From contig JACJYL010000001.1 of assembly GCA_020636105.1 (NCBI GenBank), positions 1,054,001 to 1,118,000 of the forward strand: a stretch of DNA of 64,000 nt, in the 5' to 3' direction. Every line of letters starts with the position of its first letter. Position 1 is the first letter of the stretch. Made by a program: the position numbers and the translations under genes. The notes beneath the pieces were generated by a model that searched no databases, was not told where the DNA came from, and saw nothing but the letters and a program-made list of their open reading frames with translations. The DNA comes from Lewinellaceae bacterium (lineage in GTDB: Bacteria > Bacteroidota > Bacteroidia > Chitinophagales > Saprospiraceae). This document shows positions 29,698 to 36,138 of this stretch, piece by piece.

Positions 29698-30519
29698 ATG
29701 GACAAGCAACACCTAAAGAAACTGGTAGGCCGTGGGGAACTGGAACAGGCCTTCGATGCCATGCTAGACTATGGCAAAAGCCAAAAGGCAACAGCCTGGT
29801 ATAATACCCTTTTAATGCAGTACAACCAATTTACAGAATTGCAGCAAAACAAGCTGAAGGGCATTTTGTCTGCAGAGGAAGCGAGCCTGGTCAGGAACCG
29901 GATCCTGTCCGCACTTCTTTCGCTCATTGATGATCTGCAAGAAGGAGAAGACGGTGGTGCCCCGGGTAAACCATTGACGCAAAAGAACGGTAAAACCCGA
30001 TGGCCTCTATGGCTGCTAATCGGCACTATTGTGCTGATCGGGCTGATCGTCGGTTATTCCAAACTGAACCTTTTTACACCGGAAAAAGGAACAGAGTCTC
30101 CTCCGGCAGGGGTATCATTGCCTATAGAAAAAGCCTCAATGGTTCGCCCCCTTCATTTTCCGGAAGGCGACGCAGTAACCTTCCTGTTCTCTACCGGCAT
30201 GGAGATAAACTACCGTCTCCTGAATGGCGAGCTGAAAAACCTGGGCGGTGATGTTCAACAGGTGTCTTTCACCATCCGCTGTTCTGCCCGAAAAGGCAAT
30301 GGCGCCAATTTCTGGGATGACACCTTCCGCCTCGAGTTGGACGAGCCCGGCGCCCTGTTGGCCCCTTCCAGCGGGCTGAATGAATTGGTAGAGAACAACA
30401 GCTTCAAAGACGGCACAGTGTCTTTCGTAGTGAAAGGTCTTTTTTCCAGCATGAAACTCGCTGTCGTGAACCCCTGGGACCCGGAAGATATCCGAAAATT
30501 GGCTATTAGTTTAGAATAG
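29698..30519 (+). CDS. Membrane protein with N-terminal effector-associated (EAD11-like) domain
   Basis: 273 residues. The N-terminal 85 residues are helical and follow the pattern of effector-associated domain 11: LVGRGELEQAFDAML, then KLKGILSAEE, ending RNRILSALLSLIDDL. One transmembrane helix follows (WPLWLLIGTIVLIGLIVGY, about 101-120), then a beta-rich domain of about 140 residues of unknown kind. EAD domains act as plug-in adaptors in Bacteroidota conflict and signalling systems, joining a sensor to an effector by like-like contact. It is the only plus-strand gene in the host part and lies next to the putative element boundary. Confidence 0.6.
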   Translation: MDKQHLKKLVGRGELEQAFDAMLDYGKSQKATAWYNTLLMQYNQFTELQQNKLKGILSAEEASLVRNRILSALLSLIDDLQEGEDGGAPGKPLTQKNGKTRWPLWLLIGTIVLIGLIVGYSKLNLFTPEKGTESPPAGVSLPIEKASMVRPLHFPEGDAVTFLFSTGMEINYRLLNGELKNLGGDVQQVSFTIRCSARKGNGANFWDDTFRLELDEPGALLAPSSGLNELVENNSFKDGTVSFVVKGLFSSMKLAVVNPWDPEDIRKLAISLE

Positions 30520-30706
30520 TAATTCCTCTGCGTGGAAAATAGCTTCGTTACTGATGTTTGGTTTTGGGGTTGGAAAAATCAGCTTTCAATATTATTTACC
30601 AATCTGGATTAAAAGTGTTTGTCTGATGGAATATGGGAAGTACAATAAAATAAAAGAGGTGTACCTGACAAAAATGAGTACTTGAGAAGGGACTTTTTTA
30701 AACAAA
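30520..30706. other. Gene-free spacer before the junction
   Basis: AT-rich, with no open frame of note and no repeat beyond the terminator that follows. It joins the host-like gene at 29698-30519 to the tRNA-tail-like junction. Confidence 0.4.
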
Positions 30707-30732
30707 AAAAGCCTCGCCGAAGCGAAGCTTTT
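30707..30732 (-). terminator. Terminator hairpin with CGAA tetraloop (second copy)
   Basis: Arms AAAAGC/GCTTTT with an inner CGC-CGAA-GCG hairpin; on the minus strand it ends in seven T residues. Same plan as 8436-8463, again directly following a tRNA-tail-like sequence. This is the normal place for a tRNA terminator. Confidence 0.65.
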
Positions 30733-30750
30733 GGTGATCCCGCTGGGGTT
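30733..30750 (-). other. tRNA 3'-end fragment, candidate left attachment site
   Basis: On the minus strand this reads AACCCCAGCGGGATCACC, like the 3' T-stem and acceptor end of a bacterial tRNA, followed at once by its terminator. No anticodon or D-arm lies upstream: the homology stops at the T-loop. A tRNA 3' fragment with its own downstream flank on the left is what site-specific integration into a tRNA leaves at one border. The element would then extend to the right, and the intact tRNA would lie beyond base 64000. Confidence 0.5.
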
Positions 30751-30845
30751 GATATTTGTGCCAGAATATGTTTTAAATCAATTGATTATGAAATAATAAA
30801 ATAAAAGTTGGAAAAAAGTTAGAAATAAAAAAAGGCTTAAAACTC

Positions 30846-30874
30846 AAAAAAACTCCCCAGGATATTCAGGGGAG
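30846..30874 (-). terminator. Terminator of the small 42-residue gene
   Basis: On the minus strand: CTCCCC, a 10-nt loop, GGGGAG, then seven T residues, just after the TAG of the small gene at 30881-31009. A textbook Rho-independent terminator, and it supports that small gene as transcribed. Confidence 0.8.
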
Positions 30875-30880
30875 CTTTTT

Positions 30881-31009
30881 CTAAACCAGTTTTTTCAAGG
30901 CATTGATCAGGGCTAAAATTAAATTCATTCGTTTTTCGCCTTTGGCCTTTTTTTGTTGTACGCGAATAGATTTGGTTTGAGAAATCGCCTTCTCTTTTGT
31001 TTTACTCAT
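30881..31009 (-). CDS. Small basic protein (42 residues)
   Basis: ATG at 31009 to TAG at 30881. The N-terminal half is highly basic (SKTKEKAISQTKSIRVQQKK), and the C-terminal half is an amphipathic helix (MNLILALINALKKLV). It is followed immediately by a strong terminator, the main support that it is real. It could be a nucleic-acid-binding or membrane-active peptide, such as a small toxin or regulator; no family is recognised. Confidence 0.5.
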   Translation of the reverse strand: MSKTKEKAISQTKSIRVQQKKAKGEKRMNLILALINALKKLV

Positions 31010-31211
31010 AGGATGCCGTTCATCGGTTAGCAATAGGATGAAGAGTAAAAGTAAAACAAAAAGTTTAAATAAAATAAATAATAAAACAATTTAAAATAAA
31101 TCTAAGCTGCCAATTTATTCAAAGGCCGAGCTTAATAATTCATAAAGAGGCTAAATCAAGTTTGATTCGAGCATATCAAGTTTAAGACAGAGCCTTAAAC
31201 TATCGGGGGGC

Positions 31212-31757
31212 TTAAAAGCTTAATTTGGATTGAAGGTCCATATTTCGAAACGGGAACTCCTTTTTGTAAATAATTTTCGAAAGGCTCAGTAGGCATCCAA
31301 TTACACTCTCTAATAGTATTTTAACCTCTTCTTGAGTAATTGTAATCTCCTCTTTAGGATGAACAAGTCCATTTCTAACTTTTAAAGATTGTTTCAAAGG
31401 TCCCCACCAAGCTTCACTATCTCCATTTAAATGAGCTTTATTGTATTTGTAATATAAATATTGAATTCGATCTGTTAGCCGTTGGATTTTTAACCTTTCA
31501 GTAAGTATAAACTCTCCATTCTTTAATTCTATTTCCTTTTCCCCTAAAAGAGATTTCTCATGAATAGGAGTTTTTGGAAAGTTTATTAATTCTTGAGAAA
31601 TCCCATTTATATACGCTTCCAAAGCAGATGTTCCAATTAAAACAGCTGAATGCTTATATGCTGTCTGGGCATCTTTGTCTTTAGTCTCCTGTATTTTTTC
31701 AAAAAAACGTTTGGCTTCTTCCAATAGAAGAGCCGAAAAGTCATCAAATGCAGCCAT
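31212..31757 (-). CDS. HEPN-type protein, candidate ribonuclease toxin
   Basis: 181 mainly helical residues. Near residue 128 the motif RNGLVH (R-x4-H) fits the catalytic signature of HEPN RNases, set in a KVRNGLVHPKEE context. An upstream SALEAYINGISQ helix fits the first conserved HEPN helix. HEPN proteins cleave RNA in toxin-antitoxin, abortive-infection and CRISPR-linked systems. The start ATG overlaps the last base of the DGQHR gene (31757), so the two are translationally coupled. Very AT-rich compared with the host part. Activity is inferred from the motif only. Confidence 0.65.
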   Translation of the reverse strand: MAAFDDFSALLLEEAKRFFEKIQETKDKDAQTAYKHSAVLIGTSALEAYINGISQELINFPKTPIHEKSLLGEKEIELKNGEFILTERLKIQRLTDRIQYLYYKYNKAHLNGDSEAWWGPLKQSLKVRNGLVHPKEEITITQEEVKILLESVIGCLLSLSKIIYKKEFPFRNMDLQSKLSF

Positions 31758-32998
31758 TATAATTTCTTTTCCATTTCTTGAACACGCAGGTTGGCCTCTT
31801 TCGCATGATACTTTTCAACTGCTAAGTCCACCAATCTTTTATTTATTCCAGTTCCTTTTTCCGCTTGAAGGAAAAATAATTCAGCAAGTCGTCCCCTGTC
31901 TTTTACATCAGTTCTTGTTCCTAATCCTCGATAATTTTCTGGATCTGTTTTATGCCTGCCTTTAGCGAGAATAGCGGAATTTAATGGGTCACCAGAGGTT
32001 CGCTTTGATAAATCATAATGCCTTGTTAGTCGTTCTTTGTTTTTGTGTAATACGCCAGCTACAAATGACCAAGATGCTAATACAGCATAACTAAGAGCCT
32101 TTTCAGAAAATTCAAAGTTCTCTTTATCCGTAAAATAGTATTTTTGTGTTTTCAGGAGGTCAGCATATGCTTTACCCATTGAAATCATCTTTTTGTCAGC
32201 CCAAAGATTTGGTGTTTGTCGAATTGTTTCCCATTCTTCATCTACCCCCCCAGTACCTGTAATCGAAGGAGTAGTTCTTATAACATTAAAATCAATGTCT
32301 TTAATCTGTTTTCCATTAATGTAATTAACAATCAAAGTTCGAGCACCTCTTACCGAAATTTGGCTTCCTCTTTGTTTTTTATCAGCAAAGTCTTGACCTT
32401 CATCAAGTATTCCACATTTCTGACACCAGTCCCGTAATTCAGGCCCTTTTACTGTTTCAAACATACGATCTAAAAGGTCGTTAGAAACAGCAATATTGGT
32501 GTTTGAAATTAACTGAACATCAAGTCTTTGTTCCGTACTTAAATCAAAGTAGAGTTTGAACCCATGATATTCATTAACTCCTTTTTTCAAAGCTTTTTGA
32601 ATGGCTAAAAAGCGATGCTGACCACCAATAATTTTTAATGGCTTATCAGGCTCAAAATCAGGATTGAACTCTGCAACGATATTGCTAAAAATCCTTTTTT
32701 CCTCAGCATCATTCACCATTTTTAAATAAGCAGGGTTATTTTCTACTACTTCTCTATTTGCTCGGTAATCCGACTGATTTTCAGGGTCTAATGGAACGTC
32801 AATAGTACCTTTCTTACAAATATCTTTTGCTTTTATATGGCACTCTATGTAAAAGGCCAAGGTTTTGTTGTCAGTATGAATTATTATGTGCTCTTTTTCT
32901 TGAATATCAAAATCTTCAAGAAAAATATTTACAAGCTCCTCAACTTCACTCCGTTTGTGAACTACTGATTTATCGATATAGTCAAATCCTAATTTCAT
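31757..32998 (-). CDS. DGQHR-domain protein (DndB/ParB-like)
   Basis: 413 residues. IIGGQHRFLAIQKAL near residue 130 matches the DGQHR signature (here GGQHR) of ParB-like proteins related to DndB, the regulator of DNA phosphorothioation. No dnd modification genes are visible, so a DndB role is not claimed. Such stand-alone DGQHR proteins often sit beside HEPN or other effector genes in defence islands. It is the first gene of a two-gene coupled unit with the HEPN gene. A nuclease or nucleotide-dependent DNA-sensing function is possible. Confidence 0.65.
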   Translation of the reverse strand: MKLGFDYIDKSVVHKRSEVEELVNIFLEDFDIQEKEHIIIHTDNKTLAFYIECHIKAKDICKKGTIDVPLDPENQSDYRANREVVENNPAYLKMVNDAEEKRIFSNIVAEFNPDFEPDKPLKIIGGQHRFLAIQKALKKGVNEYHGFKLYFDLSTEQRLDVQLISNTNIAVSNDLLDRMFETVKGPELRDWCQKCGILDEGQDFADKKQRGSQISVRGARTLIVNYINGKQIKDIDFNVIRTTPSITGTGGVDEEWETIRQTPNLWADKKMISMGKAYADLLKTQKYYFTDKENFEFSEKALSYAVLASWSFVAGVLHKNKERLTRHYDLSKRTSGDPLNSAILAKGRHKTDPENYRGLGTRTDVKDRGRLAELFFLQAEKGTGINKRLVDLAVEKYHAKEANLRVQEMEKKL

Positions 32999-33019
32999 TT
33001 ATTCTGTATTTAATTCCTC

Positions 33020-33091
33020 CCAACGGTATCGCATACACAGCGTGACCAGCTTTTGCTGGGCATGATCGTTGTATGCTTTGTTTATGGTTGG
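33020..33091 (-). other. attC-like recombination hairpin
   Basis: Nested inverted repeats: outer CCAAC (33020) with GTTGG (33087-33091), middle GCATACA (33031) with TGTATGC (33070), inner CCAGC with GCTGG (33046-33059). Unpaired stretches separate the outer and middle stems. On the minus strand it starts four bases after the TAG of the 33095-34075 gene and ends GTTGGG. This is the layout and position of an integron cassette attC site, though the R-boxes match the GTTRRRY consensus only in part and no integron integrase is in the window. Confidence 0.45.
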
Positions 33092-33094
33092 CTT

Positions 33095-34075
33095 CTAAGT
33101 TATCATTTTGTTAATTAAACCTAATACTCCAAAATTGACTTTTGCTATCTCCATTTGATAGGCTTCACTAGTTATCAAATTTTGACTAAACTCAGATTTA
33201 ATCCTATTAATTGAAGATGCATATATTATTACTTCGTTTAATTCTTCCTTGAGATTATGTTCCTCCAAGACTTCACTTAACCATTCAATTGCATTCATTG
33301 TTTTATTTTGTGCAATATAATTTCTCAACTGAGAAGTCATATTATTTAATTTTTCAATAAAATTTGTCCTATCTAAAATTCTTCTTTGAGATAGCCGGGC
33401 AACTGAATTTACAATTCCTAAGCTTAAAGGAAGAATATTTTCACTTAGTTCGTTTAGTTCGAGTGATTTAGCCCATAAGGAATGTCCAAGAAGTCCTTTA
33501 TCTTCTTTGGGTGTCAATATTTCCTTAAGTTCAATAAGATAATTTAAATCATCCTGTTTTATCGTCTTGATAAGAATATCCATTAATTGATCTAAATTTT
33601 TATCATTTTTACATGCTGCTAAATTTAAAATTAAACCATCTACGTGTTCAATATTTTCCACTATTGGAATTCTGGTGAAGATGATTAGCGGAAATCCATT
33701 ATGCAAAAAATAGTCAATTCCACTTGTTTCATTTGGGCTTCTTTTTTCGTGTGAATTATTAAAATTTGGATCGAATACTTTAGCTATTTCGTTCCCATAG
33801 CTAACCTTTGAGACTCCTTGTTCTTCAAATAGATAACTATCCGAAAAAGTATATCTACTATTTTTAAATGAGTCTAAATAATATTCTTCTTTTCTTGGCA
33901 ATGGGCCTATGATAACACCAATAGGACCTAAATTTTCTGCAATTTTATAAAAATTGGCTTCCAACCAATCATTTATCCAGTTATACCCAAACTTACTTGT
34001 TGGAATATAGTATAAAAAGTATTTATGCTTGTCATTTGGGCTAACAGAAAAAGCTGATGTTACTCTATATCCCAT
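33095..34075 (-). CDS. Protein with C-terminal effector-associated (EAD11-like) domain
   Basis: 326 residues. The N-terminal 150 residues (YFLYYIPTSKFGYNWINDW, PIGVIIGPLPRKEEYYLDSF) do not match a family I can name but have an alpha/beta look. The C-terminal 75 residues follow the EAD11 pattern: NKTMNAIEWLSEVLEEHNLK, then SSINRIKSEFSQNLIT, ending NFGVLGLINKM. In Bacteroidota such tails recruit or are recruited by partner proteins carrying the same domain. A conflict-system sensor or effector is likely; what it detects is unknown. Very AT-rich. Confidence 0.55.
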   Translation of the reverse strand: MGYRVTSAFSVSPNDKHKYFLYYIPTSKFGYNWINDWLEANFYKIAENLGPIGVIIGPLPRKEEYYLDSFKNSRYTFSDSYLFEEQGVSKVSYGNEIAKVFDPNFNNSHEKRSPNETSGIDYFLHNGFPLIIFTRIPIVENIEHVDGLILNLAACKNDKNLDQLMDILIKTIKQDDLNYLIELKEILTPKEDKGLLGHSLWAKSLELNELSENILPLSLGIVNSVARLSQRRILDRTNFIEKLNNMTSQLRNYIAQNKTMNAIEWLSEVLEEHNLKEELNEVIIYASSINRIKSEFSQNLITSEAYQMEIAKVNFGVLGLINKMIT

Positions 34076-34150
34076 ATTGTTTTTTTATCAATTTTGTTTT
34101 GCTTGCCGTGAACTTTGGTATAAACGAATATTAACCGATTTTTATCCCCC

Positions 34151-34531
34151 CTACTCTATCCCCAACTCATCAGCCAAATCCGGATTATTTTTCCGGATCT
34201 CCCGCTCCAATGTCAATACCCGCTGCTCCAGGAGTTTATTCATTCGCTCATAGATTTCTTCATCCTTCTCCTTCGTGATATCCACCATCCCCATACTCTC
34301 CTCCTCCCCGGGCTCCAGCCACATTTTACCCTCTCCAAGCAATAACCACATGGGATTTAGCTTCGGATTGTCGTAGAGTTTTAGAATGGCTACCAGGGTG
34401 GATGATTTTACATTTGAATCCTTTTTTATTAAGGCAGCTAATCCTGCAGCTGATATTCCAATTTTATTTGCGAAATCCGTCGCTGATTTCTCTTTTTCAA
34501 ACAGTTTCGCAATTCTTTGACTTATAGACAT
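34151..34531 (-). CDS. XRE-family repressor (lysogeny-type switch)
   Basis: 126 residues. The N-terminal helix-turn-helix (residues about 5-65; SATDFANKIGISAAGLAALI) is of Cro/CI type, followed by a linker and a C-terminal coiled coil (YERMNKLLEQRVLTLEREI) suited to dimerisation. It is transcribed away from the early operon, and the intervening 300 bp carry three palindromic operators. A phage-like CI repressor role follows from this layout. No peptidase-type autocleavage domain is present, so induction would need another signal. Confidence 0.8.
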   Translation of the reverse strand: MSISQRIAKLFEKEKSATDFANKIGISAAGLAALIKKDSNVKSSTLVAILKLYDNPKLNPMWLLLGEGKMWLEPGEEESMGMVDITKEKDEEIYERMNKLLEQRVLTLEREIRKNNPDLADELGIE

Positions 34532-34556
34532 TAATATATTATTAGTATAAAATTAT

Positions 34557-34608
34557 ATACTATAGTTTAAAATAATTAAACTATAGTTTGATTTTTAAAC
34601 TGTAGTTT
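34557..34608. promoter_or_regulatory. Three 12-bp palindromic operators
   Basis: The central site AAACTATAGTTT (34578-34589) is a perfect palindrome. A near-copy, AAACTGTAGTTT, lies at 34597-34608, and a weaker one, ATACTATAGTTT, at 34557-34568. Centres are 21 and 19 bp apart, about two helical turns, so repressor dimers would sit on one face of the DNA. The central and right sites overlap the early promoter. Confidence 0.8.
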
Positions 34609-34619
34609 GTATATATTTG
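34587..34619 (+). promoter_or_regulatory. Early promoter of the element (Bacteroidota type)
   Basis: A -33 TTTG at 34587-34590 and a -7 box TATATTTG at 34612-34619 (consensus TAnnTTTG), 21 bp apart. The promoter overlaps operators two and three and reads toward the early operon, so the XRE repressor should block it. Confidence 0.7.
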
Positions 34620-34839
34620 CATTGAACACAAACATATAGTTAACCAAAACAAAATCAAGTGTTTAAGTTAATCGCAAGAGGCTGCCTGCGAAACAAAAAC
34701 ACTGTGTTTGTTTCAAAGATACTACAAACTTTTGGAAATGGTAAAGGCCAGTTTGCCTTTTTGATAAGGGTGGGTGTGGTTTAAAGATTTTCATTATCCT
34801 GCAAGTTTTAATTTGACTGTTTTTACACCTTACAAATAT

Positions 34840-35130
34840 ATGATTATGAAAGAGATAAAGAAATTTTTGGCGAACAATTTGACGAAGTATCAGTTTGATA
34901 CTTTGCCCAAAACATTGCAGGTAACCCCCAATCTTTTGACCATGATGTTAAAGGATCCCGGGCGCTTCGAACTGGATCACATCCGCAAAATTGCTGAGCT
35001 CACCGGAACCGATGCGTATGTCCTGGTTTTCGAATTCAAACTCGGGTACAGCCGTTTCAACGGTCCTGAACTGGATGCCATCGCCAGGGAAGCGGGTTAT
35101 ACTTTAGGACTGATTCAAGAAGCGGCATAA
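34840..35130 (+). CDS. Small HTH-type protein, first gene of the early operon
   Basis: 96 residues from ATG 34840 (ATG 34846 is equally possible). I reject the longer upstream start because it runs into the leader region. The helical pattern KYQFDTLPKTLQVTPNLLTM and HIRKIAELTGTDAYVLV resembles a Cro/XRE-like DNA-binding fold. It is first behind the repressed promoter, with one base between it and the next gene, so a Cro-like or early regulator role is likely. Confidence 0.6.
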   Translation: MIMKEIKKFLANNLTKYQFDTLPKTLQVTPNLLTMMLKDPGRFELDHIRKIAELTGTDAYVLVFEFKLGYSRFNGPELDAIAREAGYTLGLIQEAA

Positions 35131-35131
35131 G

Positions 35132-35446
35132 ATGATCGGGCAAACCATTACATACGAGCAAATGCAGCAACTGATCAGCCAGAATGAAAAGCTAGTCCAG
35201 GTTATGGAGGCCATGCTGGACCGCATTGAAATGAATGCCAAAGAATGGTACACGCCCGACGAGGCCCTAAATGTTCTTGGGTTCCATACAACAAAAAACA
35301 GCCGGCGCCGGCTGCAGTATTTGAGAGACAATAATTTGCTCACCAAATTCGGCAGCCTTAAGCCTTTCACCTATGACGCACAACAGGTCAAAGAAGTGGC
35401 CGACCTGATCAGGGCCGGTCGCATCGCAGTACCTGCAAAATTTTGA
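35132..35446 (+). CDS. Coiled-coil HTH protein (excisionase/MerR-like helix)
   Basis: 104 residues. An N-terminal coiled coil (QMQQLISQNEKLVQVMEAML) precedes a winged-helix-like part: WYTPDEALNVLGF, RRLQYLRDNNLLTKFG and a TYDAQQVKEVADLIRAG tail. This is the pattern of small helix-turn-helix proteins such as excisionases, common in mobile elements of Bacteroidota. It follows the first gene after one base and is joined to the next, so all three form one operon. Confidence 0.65.
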   Translation: MIGQTITYEQMQQLISQNEKLVQVMEAMLDRIEMNAKEWYTPDEALNVLGFHTTKNSRRRLQYLRDNNLLTKFGSLKPFTYDAQQVKEVADLIRAGRIAVPAKF

Positions 35447-35448
35447 TT

Positions 35449-35844
35449 ATGGAAACAGTAGCTGTCACAAACGCAAAATGTATTCATACCGGGATTCCCT
35501 TAAGGTACACCCCGACGAAGATCACGAAAAAGGCAAAGCAGATCCTCAGGGATTACGTGGAAGAATTTGGAGTTGTTGCCCGGTCCCTGGGGCTTACCAT
35601 GGAATTTGCCTACCGGAATTTTAAGGACGATGCATTTCCGACGCACAATCAAACGATCATGACGGCGGAATGCCAGGCATGGTGCCGGGCAGATCACCGG
35701 GATCCTCAACTGCCGGTTTCTCGTTACAGTTCCGGCAGTTTTATGGGAGTCAATCATTCCTGGGGCTCCGTGTTCACCTGCGGGCCTGCCGACTACACTA
35801 AAGCCGATCCATTGGAAATCATAGATGCCATTCCAACGCACTAA
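35449..35844 (+). CDS. Conserved-looking early protein, unknown function
   Basis: 131 residues from ATG 35449, which lies two bases past the TGA (35444-35446) of the gene before it. Two cysteines (CIHTG, AECQAWC) and aromatic stretches suggest a compact fold. No known motif is present. It is the third gene of the early operon and precedes the structured RNA stretch. Confidence 0.55.
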   Translation: METVAVTNAKCIHTGIPLRYTPTKITKKAKQILRDYVEEFGVVARSLGLTMEFAYRNFKDDAFPTHNQTIMTAECQAWCRADHRDPQLPVSRYSSGSFMGVNHSWGSVFTCGPADYTKADPLEIIDAIPTH

Positions 35845-35945
35845 AAGCAAGGTACCAGGATCAGTAATCAAGGGATTATAATATGTTTTGTTGGGTAGCT
35901 GGCTGCCCGAAAGAGTTTGTTTTCATTTGGTTTTTTGGGATTACA

Positions 35946-36125
35946 GGAGGTTGGCCATATCCTCTTTGGCCGGCCTCCTTCCCGGCCCCCAAAGTTCCCC
36001 AAGGGGAATATTTGTGAAGTAATGGTTTTCAGGGTGTTCGATTCCCCTGCTTCACCGAACCGTGCAAATGCACTTGCTTTCATCTTAATTTTAATTGAAA
36101 CGGCGGGTATCGAAAGGTGCCCGCC
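35946..36125 (+). ncRNA. Densely structured segment with tRNA-like T-arm minihelix
   Basis: Five hairpins lie in 180 nt between two early genes. (A) 35946-35978: an 11-bp stem including two G-U pairs. (B) 35995-36008: TTCCCC/GGGGAA. (C) 36014-36055: a 7-bp acceptor-like stem GTGAAGT/GCTTCAC capping a T-arm-like hairpin whose loop is TTCGATT (36037-36043), the tRNA TΨC consensus, with only 11 nt where D and anticodon arms would be. (D) 36062-36073: GTGC/GCAC. (E) 36102-36125: GGCGGG/CCCGCC, 13 nt before the next start codon. It may be an RNA, a leader regulating the next gene, or a replication origin. Confidence 0.5.
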
Positions 36126-36138
36126 AAAAATTACAAAC

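Noticed and set aside
31757..32998. A complete DNA phosphorothioation (dnd) system
   Set aside because: Only a DGQHR-type protein is present; no dndA/C/D/E-like genes are visible.
36014..36055. A functional tRNA gene
   Set aside because: D and anticodon arms are absent, the T-stem has a mismatch and there is no CCA, so it cannot act as an ordinary tRNA.
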